A DNA stretch of 64,000 nucleotides from CADEED01 sp035502995 (GTDB taxonomy: Bacteria > Pseudomonadota > Gammaproteobacteria > Steroidobacterales > Steroidobacteraceae), in the NCBI GenBank assembly GCA_035502995.1, contig DATJTW010000023.1:65536-129535 (forward strand), given 5' to 3'. Below, in pieces: positions 7,989 to 16,912 of the stretch. Position 1 is the first letter of the stretch, and every line of letters begins with the position of its first letter. The notes beneath the pieces were generated by a model that saw nothing but the letters and a program-made list of their open reading frames with translations, was not told the DNA's origin and made no database searches. A program made the translations under genes and the position numbers.

Positions 7989-9458
7989 TCATCCGGTCCG
8001 AAAGCGTAGCTCGTGCGGCAGCGCCGGATCGTCATCGACGACGACGGGCTGGGCCGGGTGCCGGTAGTAGTCGGCGTCGATCTGCGAAAGGCGTTCTTCG
8101 ATGGCGAGCAGGCCGGGAGGATCCGGGCGATCGACGCGCAGCTGTTCGAGGCTCGGGCCGATCACGGCGGCGAGATCCACGCCCACCGCCGCCGCGCGCT
8201 GTGCCGAAGTCGGATGCGAGTCGAGAGGGTGCGGGGTGTGTGAGGCGAGAAGGCCGCGGCTCAGTTTGTCGGGCTCGATGGCGCCGAGGAAACCCCGCAC
8301 GTGCGCCAGATAGTCGAGACCCATGTTCTTCCGGGATACGCCCCGGTGCAGCAGCTGGCTCGTCCCTCGATGGAAGGCTTCCCAACGGATCGACATCAAG
8401 GTGAACTTCACGAGCAGCGACGTGATCGCGACGGGCGTACTGACTTCGAGCGCGGCGCGGTCTGCCGCGAATTCCCGTTCGCGATTGATCCCGCTCACGA
8501 TCCGGCCGAGGGTGTGGAGCATGAACGCGAGGAAGCCCACCGCCGGGATCATCGCGAGCGAAGCGGCGTCCGGCTCTTCGCTCGCGTGGGCGTGCACCGA
8601 TTCCGTGGCGATCTGCAAACTCCGGAATGCGGGCGCGAAACGCCGGCTGAACTCGAGGTCGGCGCCGCGAAAGTGACCGAGTTCGTGGCCGATCACCGCG
8701 TCCAGCTCCGCGTCGTCGAGCAGCCGCAATGCGAATGAGGGTAGATAGAGCGTCTCGGCGCCCGGCAGGTCGCCCACACCGCGCAGTCGGATGACCGTGT
8801 CGGCAACGAAGGCGTTCGGTTCGATCCCCACGATCAGGCGGCTCGGCGCGACCGATCCGAGCTTCTGCGCGATCCGTGCGATGCGATCGAACAATGCCGG
8901 CATCTCCGCGCGCTCCACGACGACGCCCGTGATGCGCAGCGGATCGATCTCGAGCATGCGGCGCAGGTCGCTGACGATGCCGATGGCCGTCAGGATCAGC
9001 GTGCCTCCGAGGATTGCAGGCACGGCGATGATCCTGATGTTTTCCGGGACGAGCCCGACCTGCATGCCTTCCCAGGTGGCGAACCACAGCAGCAGCCCAT
9101 GAGAGAGAAGGAGTACGGGTAGCAGCCCGAGCATCACCCGCACCAGCATCGGAAAAAACCGCGCCAGGAGATTGCGATCCCGCGCCAGTGCATACGCGGC
9201 GAGCAGGTACAGCAGCGGCAGCCCGAGCGATACGGCGAGCGCAATCGAGGACGCGTCGGACAAGAAATCCATCGTGCCGAGCGCTTCGCAGACGGGGTGC
9301 GATTCGTTGCCCGGCCGGGCGCAAACCGCTGCGAGGCCCGAAATCGTATCGAAGTGATTCACTTCGACCAGGCGGTTCTTGCCGTAGTTCGAAGCAAAGA
9401 GGCCGAGCGCGGGTACCGCGGTCAGGCTGACGATGAAAAGGACTATCTTGCCGAACAC
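7989..9458 (-). CDS. M48-family membrane metalloprotease
   Basis: 489 residues from a GTG at 9458 with GGGAGG seven bases upstream. Four hydrophobic helices lie in the first 165 residues, then the protease domain with the zinc motif VIGHELGHFRGAD (His258, Glu259, His262) and a downstream EREFAADRAAL block supplying the third ligand. This is the HtpX/Ste24-like layout, an inner-membrane zinc protease probably used in membrane-protein quality control. The long N-terminal membrane region is unlike E. coli HtpX, so the exact subfamily is unclear. Monocistronic by spacing. Confidence 0.9.
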   Translation of the reverse strand: MFGKIVLFIVSLTAVPALGLFASNYGKNRLVEVNHFDTISGLAAVCARPGNESHPVCEALGTMDFLSDASSIALAVSLGLPLLYLLAAYALARDRNLLARFFPMLVRVMLGLLPVLLLSHGLLLWFATWEGMQVGLVPENIRIIAVPAILGGTLILTAIGIVSDLRRMLEIDPLRITGVVVERAEMPALFDRIARIAQKLGSVAPSRLIVGIEPNAFVADTVIRLRGVGDLPGAETLYLPSFALRLLDDAELDAVIGHELGHFRGADLEFSRRFAPAFRSLQIATESVHAHASEEPDAASLAMIPAVGFLAFMLHTLGRIVSGINREREFAADRAALEVSTPVAITSLLVKFTLMSIRWEAFHRGTSQLLHRGVSRKNMGLDYLAHVRGFLGAIEPDKLSRGLLASHTPHPLDSHPTSAQRAAAVGVDLAAVIGPSLEQLRVDRPDPPGLLAIEERLSQIDADYYRHPAQPVVVDDDPALPHELRFRTG

Positions 9459-9553
9459 GCACGGCCTCCCAACCGACGCGACCGGCTCGAACTATCCACG
9501 TTGGTCGCGAGCCGGGCAAGCATTTGCCCGGCCCTGCAGGACATCGGAGGAGT

Positions 9554-11002
9554 CTACGCCTTGATCGGCATCGGCACCGCGTCATTCCGCGTCGGCATCG
9601 GCGCCACCACCGGCGACGTCAACCCCTGCACCAGCTCCTCGATCTTCACCGCGCCACCGCTGACGAAGCTCTTGTTCGCCGACGCGCCGATCAGGCACGA
9701 GTACAGGCCGCTGCGCTCGTCCGCCGCGCGCTTGTACTTGTCGGGCTCGGCCGTGCCGAACACCTCGGTCAGCATCACGTTGTCGCCGCCACCATGGCCG
9801 CCCGCGCCGGTCCACGGCTCGATGACCTGCGGCTTGCCGCGCATCGGGATCACGCGCGTCGTGATCGCGTCGGCCTCTTCGCCCTGGTAGTTAGTGGCGC
9901 CGGCCGACGTCGCGCCGCCCTCGACGATGCGGTGCTCGAGCCGGCCCTTCGTGCCGTTGAACGCGATGTGGTAACCCTCCCACGCGTTGAACGCATTCAG
10001 CGAGTACGACAGCGTCGCACCCGTCCTGTACTTCACGATGACGTTCATCGTGTCCTCGATGCTGATCTCCGGGCGGAACACGCAGCGGTCGCGGAGGTAG
10101 CCGTCGTACTTCTCGTTGTCGAGATAGAGGTCCTTGAAGTTCTGGTCTGCGCCGATGTCGAGATAGAACGTGCACTTCTGCTTCTCGGGACACGTGAGGC
10201 AGCGCTCGTGCGGCCCCTGCAGCCCGAAACGCTTCGCCATCGCCGGCGTGTAGAACTCGCGCTTGCCGTAGGCCTGCACGATCTCCGGCTCGCTGCCCAG
10301 CCACCAGTTCACGAGGTCGAAGTGGTGCGTCGCCTTGTGGATCATCAAACCACCGGAGATCGCCTTGTTGCTGTGCCAGCGGCGGAAGTAGTCGGCGCCG
10401 TGCAGCGTGTTCAACAGCCAGTGGAAATCCACGCTCATCACGTCGCCGATGGCGCCGGACATCAGGATGTCCTTGACCTGCGTGCGCGGCGGCGAGTAGC
10501 GGTAGTTGAACAACACGCGCACGTGGCGGTTGTTGCGCTTGCAGGCGTCGACGATGCGCTGCGCCTTCTCGGGCGTGGTGGTCAGCGGCTTCTCGGTGAT
10601 GCAGTCGCAGCCGGCGTCGAGCGCGCGCACGATGTAGTCGTCGTGGAAACCGTCGGGGCAGGTGACGATGACGCAGTCCGGCTTCAGCTCCTTGAGCATC
10701 TTGTCGAAGTCGGCGGCGGCGTATTTCTTCGGCGGTTTGGTACCGGTCTTCGCGAGGTTCGGCGAGACGAAGCGCACGGCCGTGTCGAGGCGGCCCGGGT
10801 TCACGTCGCAGATGCCGACCAGCTCGTTGTCCTTCGCGAAGGTGTCGGTGATCGCGGTGAGGTACATGCGCGAGCGCGAGCCCACGCCGACGTTCACGAA
10901 CTTGCGCCGGCGCCCGGCCGCCATCGAGCTCGCCGCGAAACCCACGGCGGCGACGCCGGCGGTCTTCAACAGGGCGCGCCGGTCGATCGTTGATTCACTC
11001 AT
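9554..11002 (-). CDS. Tat-exported Gfo/Idh/MocA oxidoreductase
   Basis: 482 residues from ATG 11002 (GGGGGGA upstream). The Tat signal is IDRRALLKTAGVAAVGFAAS. The Rossmann domain starts NVGVGSRSRMYLTAI and carries the family EKP motif (CDCITEKPLTTT), followed by the C-terminal beta domain (GGLMIHKATHHFDLVNWWLG). A cysteine cluster CLTCPEKQKC near the middle may bind metal or form a disulphide. Such exported NAD(P)-dependent enzymes act on sugars. The divergent neighbour is a glycosidase, 137 bases away, which suggests joint carbohydrate use. Confidence 0.9.
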   Translation of the reverse strand: MSESTIDRRALLKTAGVAAVGFAASSMAAGRRRKFVNVGVGSRSRMYLTAITDTFAKDNELVGICDVNPGRLDTAVRFVSPNLAKTGTKPPKKYAAADFDKMLKELKPDCVIVTCPDGFHDDYIVRALDAGCDCITEKPLTTTPEKAQRIVDACKRNNRHVRVLFNYRYSPPRTQVKDILMSGAIGDVMSVDFHWLLNTLHGADYFRRWHSNKAISGGLMIHKATHHFDLVNWWLGSEPEIVQAYGKREFYTPAMAKRFGLQGPHERCLTCPEKQKCTFYLDIGADQNFKDLYLDNEKYDGYLRDRCVFRPEISIEDTMNVIVKYRTGATLSYSLNAFNAWEGYHIAFNGTKGRLEHRIVEGGATSAGATNYQGEEADAITTRVIPMRGKPQVIEPWTGAGGHGGGDNVMLTEVFGTAEPDKYKRAADERSGLYSCLIGASANKSFVSGGAVKIEELVQGLTSPVVAPMPTRNDAVPMPIKA

Positions 11003-11139
11003 CTCTATGTCCCCCCGAGGAATGGCTGGCTGGTCTGGCTGAGATCGAGCGCGAAGATACCGCAAATCCGATCAGAAGCGATCACGGGCGAGCACGCCAG
11101 TGAAGAGTCGGTAATACTCGGGCGCCTGAAGGGGGATCG
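11003..11139. promoter_or_regulatory. Divergent promoter region
   Basis: A 137-base gap between the Gfo/Idh/MocA gene (minus) and the glycosidase gene (plus). Both genes have purine-rich ribosome sites at their ends of it. I see no convincing operator repeat. Confidence 0.4.
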
Positions 11140-13332
11140 ATGAAGCTGCTCTCGTTCGTTGCCACGACGCTGATCGCCGCGACCGCGATGGCCGCACCCA
11201 TCGACCGCCACGCGCTCGTGATGCGGCACAACCCTACGGTCACGACCATAGACCGCGCCGCGCCGCTGATGGTCGGCAACGGCAACCTGGCCTTCACGGC
11301 CGACATCACCGGCCTGCAGACGTTTCCCGAACAGTATTCGCCGCTGGTGCCGCTGCTCATCGAATCGCAATGGGGCTGGCACAGCTTTCCGAATCCGGGC
11401 GGCGTCACGCTCGATGCGGCGCAGGTCGACGTCGGCGTGCCGGGCGTGCGCGGCAAGTATCCGTACCTGCGCAACTGGGACGAGGCGAAGAATCCCGCGA
11501 TCCAGTGGCTGCGCGAGAACCCGCACAAGTTCTCGCTGGGCCGCGTGGGCCTGGCGCTGACGAATGGCGCCGGCAAACCCGCCGCGTTCGCGGATCTCTC
11601 GGCCAGCAAACAAACACTGGATCTGTGGAGCGGACGGCTCTCGAGCTCGTTCACGTTCGACGGCGAGCCCGTCGAGGTCGAGACGTCGATGCACCCGGTC
11701 CGCGACGTCCTGATCGTGCGCGTAAAGTCGCGGCTCGTGTTCGACGGCCGGCTCGGCGTCGATCTCGCGTTCCCCGGCGTGAACAAGGCGATCAACCCGG
11801 ATCCCGCCGACTGGTCGAACCCCGACGCGCACGTCACGAACGAGATCTCGCGCGGCGCCGGCGGCCTCGAGCTCACGCGGCAGATCGACGACACGACGTA
11901 CGCCGTGCGCGTCGCGTCGGATCGCGAGCTCGACATCGCGACGCCGGCGCGGCATCGCTACCGGCTGACCGCGCCCGGCGCCACGCAGATGACGCTGCTG
12001 ATCGAGTTCTCGCCGCGGGTCGATCCGGAGAAACTGCCCGACGCCGAGACCGCGCGCGCCACCGTCGCGCGCTGGTGGAACGACTACTGGACGCGCGGCG
12101 CGATGGTCGAGCTGAAGGACAGCAAGGATCCGCGCGCCGACGAGCTCGAGCGCCGCATCGTGTTGTCGCAGTACCTGACGGCCGTGAACAGCGCCGGCGT
12201 CTATCCACCGCAGGAAGAGGGCCTGTTCTCCAACAGCTGGAACGGCAAGTTCCATCTCGAGATGCACGCCTGGCACTCGGGGCATTTCGCGAGCTGGGGC
12301 CGGCCCGACCTGCTCGAGCGCAGCATGTCCTGGTACGTGGCCCAACTACCGAACGCGCAGGCGCGGGCGCGCTCGCACAAGCTGCGCGGCGCGTGGTGGC
12401 CGAAGATGGTCGGGCCCGAAGGGCGCGAGAGCCCGAGCACGGTCAATCCGTTCATCATGTGGCAGCAGCCGCATCCCATCTACCTGGCCGAGTCGCTGTG
12501 GCTGGACACCCGGGACCCGAAGACGCTCGACACATATAAAGGAGTGGTGTTCGGCACGGCCGACCTGCTGGCCAGCTGGGCGACGTACGACCGGAAGACG
12601 AAACGCTTCCGTCTCGGCCCGCCGATCATCCCGGCGCAGGAGACGCACGCGCCGCTGACCACGTTCAACCCGACGTTCGAGCTCGAGTACTGGCGCTTCG
12701 GGTTGAAGACGGCGCAGGCGTGGCGCGAGCGGCTCGGCCTGAAGCGCGATCCCAAGTGGGACGACGTGTTGAAGAAGCTGTCGCCGCTGCCGCAGAAGGA
12801 CGGGCTCTATCTGGCCGCGGAATCGCAGCCGGACCTGTGGGAAAAGACGCGCACGCCGGCCTGCTCGAAGAAGGCGGGGCCGGACTGCCCGAACCGTGAT
12901 CATCCGTCGTTCGTCGCCGCGCTCGGACTGTTGCCGGGTGAAGACGTCGATCACGAGACCATGCGCCGCACGCTCGATGCCGTCATCAGCGACTGGGACC
13001 TGCGCCAGACCTGGGGCTGGGACTGGCCGATGCTGGCGATGACCGCGTGGCGGCTCGGCGAGCGCGACCGGGCGTTCGATTTCCTGTTGAGCGAGGCGAA
13101 GAATTTCCAGTTCGGGGCGAGTGGGATGACGCCGCGGTTACACATTGCGGACGACGCCGCGCCGCATGCGGCGGGGACGGAGGACACGCCGGGATATCGG
13201 CGGGTTGCCGAGACCTATTTCCCCTCGAATGGCGCGTTGTTGCTGGCCGTCGCGCTGATGGCTAACAATCCCGGCGAGCCGGGTGACGGCCGCTGGGTGA
13301 TCCACGCGGAAGGGTTTCGCCCGGTTCCTTAA
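11140..13332 (+). CDS. Exported (alpha/alpha)6-barrel glycosidase, GH65/GH95-like
   Basis: 730 residues, ATG with GGGGGA upstream, signal peptide MKLLSFVATTLIAATAMAA. The N-terminal third is a beta-sandwich (PLMVGNGNLAFTADITGLQT). The C-terminal two thirds are helical with aromatic, acid-rich loops such as KFHLEMHAWHSGHFASWGRP and QTWGWDWPMLAMTAWRLGE, as in the six-hairpin glycosidases. The GNGNLxF opening and overall order recall GH95/GH65 relatives, but I cannot assign the family or substrate. It is likely periplasmic and shares a divergent promoter region with an exported oxidoreductase. Confidence 0.7.
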   Translation: MKLLSFVATTLIAATAMAAPIDRHALVMRHNPTVTTIDRAAPLMVGNGNLAFTADITGLQTFPEQYSPLVPLLIESQWGWHSFPNPGGVTLDAAQVDVGVPGVRGKYPYLRNWDEAKNPAIQWLRENPHKFSLGRVGLALTNGAGKPAAFADLSASKQTLDLWSGRLSSSFTFDGEPVEVETSMHPVRDVLIVRVKSRLVFDGRLGVDLAFPGVNKAINPDPADWSNPDAHVTNEISRGAGGLELTRQIDDTTYAVRVASDRELDIATPARHRYRLTAPGATQMTLLIEFSPRVDPEKLPDAETARATVARWWNDYWTRGAMVELKDSKDPRADELERRIVLSQYLTAVNSAGVYPPQEEGLFSNSWNGKFHLEMHAWHSGHFASWGRPDLLERSMSWYVAQLPNAQARARSHKLRGAWWPKMVGPEGRESPSTVNPFIMWQQPHPIYLAESLWLDTRDPKTLDTYKGVVFGTADLLASWATYDRKTKRFRLGPPIIPAQETHAPLTTFNPTFELEYWRFGLKTAQAWRERLGLKRDPKWDDVLKKLSPLPQKDGLYLAAESQPDLWEKTRTPACSKKAGPDCPNRDHPSFVAALGLLPGEDVDHETMRRTLDAVISDWDLRQTWGWDWPMLAMTAWRLGERDRAFDFLLSEAKNFQFGASGMTPRLHIADDAAPHAAGTEDTPGYRRVAETYFPSNGALLLAVALMANNPGEPGDGRWVIHAEGFRPVP

Positions 13333-13343
13333 CCCGAGGGGTC

Positions 13344-13769
13344 GTGGTGTCCGACGGTTTCTGGTTCCGCTCGACCCTGTTCGAGATCGAGCCCGGCGAA
13401 GACGGCGAGATCAACCCGGGCATCTACGGCCGCCAGCTCGCGAGCTGGTTGCGGCACAAACTACTGGCCGCGGGGTACGACATCGAAGACGTCATCAACG
13501 AGGACTGGGGCCGCTGCCTGATGTGCCAGCGTTCTCCGTTCGCGTTGTGGGTGGGCGTCGGCAGCGTCGGTGACGGGGACGCCGACACCGGCGCCGCGCC
13601 GCCCGCGGACGAGATCGTCTGGCACTGCTTCGCGGTCACCGAGGGTGGCCTGAGGATGCGTTTCTTCGGTCGCAAGAGCGAGATCGACACGGCGCGCGAG
13701 GCACTGGACGCGGCGTTGAAATCCATCCTGCTCGCCGAGCCGCGGATCCTGATCGTCCCGGAACCCTGA
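13344..13769 (+). CDS. Hypothetical protein, 141 residues
   Basis: Starts at a GTG (13344) or the next codon GTG (13347), with CGAGGGG upstream, 11 bases after the glycosidase stop. The protein is acidic, soluble, without signal peptide or membrane segment. It has GRQLASWLRHKLLAAGYDIEDVINEDWG and one C-x2-C pair (CLMCQ). It looks like the small proteins annotated only as hypothetical; no family recognised. Good codon pattern and tight spacing to the upstream gene support it as real. Confidence 0.7.
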   Translation: MVSDGFWFRSTLFEIEPGEDGEINPGIYGRQLASWLRHKLLAAGYDIEDVINEDWGRCLMCQRSPFALWVGVGSVGDGDADTGAAPPADEIVWHCFAVTEGGLRMRFFGRKSEIDTAREALDAALKSILLAEPRILIVPEP

Positions 13770-13932
13770 TCCGCGCCGTGACGCAGTAGATAGGCCGCTG
13801 CGCCTTTCCCTTACGCGCCCCCGGGCAGGGTGGCGTTTCCGTTCCATAATCGCCTGACAATAATCCGCGCGGCGGCGCCGAGCGGAAGATCGGTCACGGA
13901 CGGCGGCAATGCCGCGCCGCTAAGCTGGCCGC

Positions 13933-14289
13933 ATGAAAAATGTCAGCTCCGCCCAGTCCACCCCGCCGCCGCGACAGGTCCCGCAGCAGGTGCAGCGCCA
14001 CGAACGCGCCGAGCGTCCCGAGCGCGTCGAACGCACCGAGCGGAACGTCGAGAAGCAGGCGGTCACCGTCACGCGCTCCACGACGGAGTCGCATCACTCG
14101 GTCGAGTCCCGCGGCCGGCAGGAAGCGGTGCTCGATTCGGAGCACAAGCTGCTGTACATGCGGAACGCGGCGCGGGTTCATGAGGATTCCAACGAGGTGT
14201 CGCGGACGCTGACGTATACGCAGCAGGCGGCGCACGTGACGACGTCGGTGAATGATGGGGCGCAGCCGTTGCTGGACGTGCGCGTCTAG
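13933..14289 (+). CDS. Hypothetical basic/polar protein, 118 residues
   Basis: ATG 13933. The N-terminal half is repetitive and charged (QRHERAERPERVERTERNVE), probably disordered or coiled; the rest is polar with no membrane helix or known motif. Low complexity in a G+C-rich frame means it could be spurious, but the stop fits well just before the next gene and the third-position bias is that of coding sequence. No function can be inferred. Confidence 0.5.
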   Translation: MKNVSSAQSTPPPRQVPQQVQRHERAERPERVERTERNVEKQAVTVTRSTTESHHSVESRGRQEAVLDSEHKLLYMRNAARVHEDSNEVSRTLTYTQQAAHVTTSVNDGAQPLLDVRV

Positions 14290-14354
14290 CCTGAAAAGCA
14301 GGGTCGGCGGGGTCCGTTGGACTCCGCCCGCGGATCGCGTGAAGATGCCGCCCC

Positions 14355-15326
14355 ATGACCCTCACCGAGCTCCGCTACATCGTCGCGCTGGCCCAGGAGC
14401 AGCATTTCGGCCGTGCCGCCGAACGTTGCCACGTCAGCCAGCCGACGCTGTCGATCGCGGTCAAGAAGCTCGAGGACGAGCTCGGCGTCCTGTTCGAACG
14501 CGGCAAACAGAAGATCCTGCCGACGCCGCTGGGCGAGAAGATCGTCGCCATGGCGTCGCGCGTGCTCGAGCAGGCGGCCGCCATCAAGGACGTCGCCGAA
14601 GCCGACAAGGACCAGCTCGAAGGCCCGATCGCGCTCGGCACGCTGCCGACCATCGGTCCCTATCTGCTGCCGCAGTTCATCCCGCTGCTGCAGGAGACGA
14701 GCCGCAAGCTCTCGCTGTACGTCGAGGAAGGCACCACCACCGAGCTCGCCAACAAGCTGCGCAACGGCGACCTCGACGCGCTCCTCATCACGCAGCCGTT
14801 CGCCGAATCCGACGTCGTCACGCAGCCGCTGTTCGACGAACCGTTCATGCTGCTGATGCCGGCGGATCACAGGCTGGCCAGCCGCGCCCAGATCGCCGCC
14901 ACCGACCTCGACCCGAACGAGCTGCTGTTGTTAGGCGAGGGCGCCGCGCTGCGCGAGCAGATCCTCGCCGCGTTCCCGCATCTCGATCCGAGCCGCGAAT
15001 CCGGCGCCGGCGTGCGCACGTTCACGCAGGGCGCGACGCTCGAGACGCTGCGCCATATGGTCGCCTCGCGGCTCGGCATCACGATCCTGCCGCAGAGCGC
15101 CGCCGAGGCACCGCTGTACGCGCCGAACCTGCTGATCACCCGGCCGTTCGCGCCGCCGGTGCCGAAACGCAGCCTGGCGCTGGCCTGGCGCGTGAGCTTC
15201 CCGCGACATAAGGCGATCGACCTGCTGCGCAAGGCGATCCAGGCGAGCAGCTCGGCGTACTGGAACTACAATACCGCCCGCACGCCGGATGCCCCGGGTG
15301 TCATGGTGGAGAACCAGAACTGGTGA
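14355..15326 (+). CDS. OxyR-like LysR regulator without redox cysteines
   Basis: 323 residues. The N-terminal winged HTH (MTLTELRYIVALAQEQHFGR, CHVSQPTLSIAVKKLE) and effector domain are very OxyR-like, including FTQGATLETLRHMVASRLGI. In E. coli OxyR the segment DGHCLRDQAMGFC supplies Cys199 and Cys208; here it reads EGAALREQILAAF, so both redox cysteines are replaced (Ala198 and Phe207 at the matching places). The only Cys is in the HTH. A peroxide disulphide switch is thus impossible; another ligand or constitutive action is expected. Its stop overlaps the GTG of halogenase 1 (GTGA), an unusual coupling of regulator and enzyme. Confidence 0.9.
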   Translation: MTLTELRYIVALAQEQHFGRAAERCHVSQPTLSIAVKKLEDELGVLFERGKQKILPTPLGEKIVAMASRVLEQAAAIKDVAEADKDQLEGPIALGTLPTIGPYLLPQFIPLLQETSRKLSLYVEEGTTTELANKLRNGDLDALLITQPFAESDVVTQPLFDEPFMLLMPADHRLASRAQIAATDLDPNELLLLGEGAALREQILAAFPHLDPSRESGAGVRTFTQGATLETLRHMVASRLGITILPQSAAEAPLYAPNLLITRPFAPPVPKRSLALAWRVSFPRHKAIDLLRKAIQASSSAYWNYNTARTPDAPGVMVENQNW

Positions 15327-16816
15327 CGAAACCCATCTCGCGCATCGCGATCATCGGCGGCGGCACGTCGGGCTGGCTCGCGGCCGCGATGTTGTGCCAG
15401 CACCTGAAGCGCGAGATCACGGAGATCGAGCTGATCGAGAGCGAGGAGCTCGGCACGATCGGCGTCGGTGAATCGACGGTGCCGCCGTTCGTGGGGTTGA
15501 TCCACCGGCTCGGCATCGACGAGAACGAATTCCTGCGCGCGACGGACGGCACGTACAAGTTAGGCATCAAGTTCGTCGGCTGGCACGAGCGCAACGACTC
15601 GTATTTCCACCCGTTCGGCGTCATCGGCAAGCCGATCGGCAGCCACGACTTCTACCAGTGCTGGCTGAAGGCGCGTTCGCAGGGCGACACGTCGGAGCTG
15701 CAGGATTTCTCGCCGTGCACGGTGATGGCGGAGCAGGGGCGGTTCTTCCACCCGGCGAAGGCGCGCAACACGCCGGTGGGCGGGGCCAACTACGCGCTGC
15801 ACGTCGACGCGTTGCTGGTGGCGAAGTACCTGCGCGGTTATTCCGAGGCGCGCGGGCTGAAGCGCACCGAGGGCAAGGTCGTCTCGGTGCGGCAGCGCGA
15901 GAACGGATTCATCGACAGCGTGACGCTCGAGAACGGCCGCGAGATCCACGCGGACTTCTTCATCGACTGCACGGGCTTCAAGGCGCTGCTGATCGGCCAC
16001 ACGCTCGGCGTCGAGAGCCACGACTGGTCGAACTATCTACCCTGCGATCGCGCCGTCGCCTGCAAGACGGAGAACGCCGGCGCACTGACGCCGTACACGC
16101 GCGCGGCGGCACAGGCGGCGGGCTGGACGTGGCGCATCCCGCTGCAGAAACGCGTCGGCAACGGCTACGTGTATTCGAGCCAGTTCGCCAGCGACGCGAC
16201 GGCGAAGGCGACGCTGCTGCGCTCGCTCGACGCGGCCGTGCTCGACGAGCCGCGCGTCATCCCGTACACCACGGGACATCGCAAGCAGTTCTGGAAGTCG
16301 AACTGCCTGTCGCTGGGTTTGTCATCCGGGTTCATCGAGCCGCTCGAGGCGACGTCGATCCACCTGATCGCGCGCGGCATGGATTTCTTCCTGCGCTACT
16401 TCCCGGACCGCGACTGCGATGCGGCGCTGGTGCGCGAGTACAACCGGCGCATGACGGCGGATTTCGAAGAGGTGCGCGACTTCATCGTGCTGCACTACTC
16501 GGCGACGCGTCGCGACGACACGCCGTTCTGGCAGCACTGCCGCAATCTGCCGCTGCCGGACACGCTGCGGGAACGCATCGAGCTGTTCAAGGCGCACGGC
16601 GCGATGCGCGAGGGCGTCGACGAGCTGTTCCGCGCGTCGAGCTGGCAGTCGGTGTTCGAAGGCATGGGCATCCGGCCCGCGAGCCCGAATCCGCGCGTGG
16701 AGAATCTCGACTACGCGCAGATCGAGCAGACGCTGCGGAACGCGAAGGCGGCGATCGCCGGCATGGTCGAACATCTGCCGACGCACGAGCAGTTCCTGAG
16801 GACGCAGACGGCGTAA
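15323..16816 (+). CDS. FAD-dependent tryptophan-halogenase family protein (1)
   Basis: 497 residues, GTG start overlapping the regulator stop. FAD site IAIIGGGTSGWLAAA, then IESEELGTIGVGESTVPP. Lys79 in TYKLGIKFVGW occupies the position of the catalytic lysine (Lys79 in PrnA). The flavin-halogenase signature WxWxIP is present (GWTWRIPLQKRVGNGYVYSS), and LSSGFIEPLEATSIH around residue 340 is where the second catalytic Glu is expected. The family oxidises halide with FADH2 and O2 to halogenate an electron-rich substrate via a lysine. No flavin reductase or obvious substrate pathway lies in the window. It is more distant from copies 2 and 3 than they are from each other. Confidence 0.92.
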   Translation: MTKPISRIAIIGGGTSGWLAAAMLCQHLKREITEIELIESEELGTIGVGESTVPPFVGLIHRLGIDENEFLRATDGTYKLGIKFVGWHERNDSYFHPFGVIGKPIGSHDFYQCWLKARSQGDTSELQDFSPCTVMAEQGRFFHPAKARNTPVGGANYALHVDALLVAKYLRGYSEARGLKRTEGKVVSVRQRENGFIDSVTLENGREIHADFFIDCTGFKALLIGHTLGVESHDWSNYLPCDRAVACKTENAGALTPYTRAAAQAAGWTWRIPLQKRVGNGYVYSSQFASDATAKATLLRSLDAAVLDEPRVIPYTTGHRKQFWKSNCLSLGLSSGFIEPLEATSIHLIARGMDFFLRYFPDRDCDAALVREYNRRMTADFEEVRDFIVLHYSATRRDDTPFWQHCRNLPLPDTLRERIELFKAHGAMREGVDELFRASSWQSVFEGMGIRPASPNPRVENLDYAQIEQTLRNAKAAIAGMVEHLPTHEQFLRTQTA

Positions 16817-16837
16817 TTGGGGACGTACCCTATTTTC
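16817..16837. repeat. Degenerate GGGGAC-type repeat fragment
   Basis: Immediately after the halogenase 1 stop: TTGGGGACGTACCCTATTTT. It begins with the same TGGGGAC word as the palindromic elements at 7189 and 44759 and holds a GGGGACGTACCC imperfect palindrome. It is likely a decayed or variant member of the same repeat class. Confidence 0.45.
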
Positions 16838-16912
16838 TTGTAACAAAGCGCGGGCGGGTCGGGTTCCGGTCATCGCCAACTTCGCTATCATCCGCCGCGA
16901 AGGGGAACCACG
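16838..16912. promoter_or_regulatory. Short gap upstream of halogenase 2
   Basis: 75 bases; GGGGAACCACG before the ATG at 16913 provides the ribosome site. The gap is big enough for a promoter, so halogenase 2 could start its own transcript. No clear -35/-10 pair was found. Confidence 0.35.

Noticed and set aside
9524..10993. 489-codon plus-strand frame opposite the Gfo/Idh/MocA gene
   Set aside because: Shadow frame with no recognisable domain.
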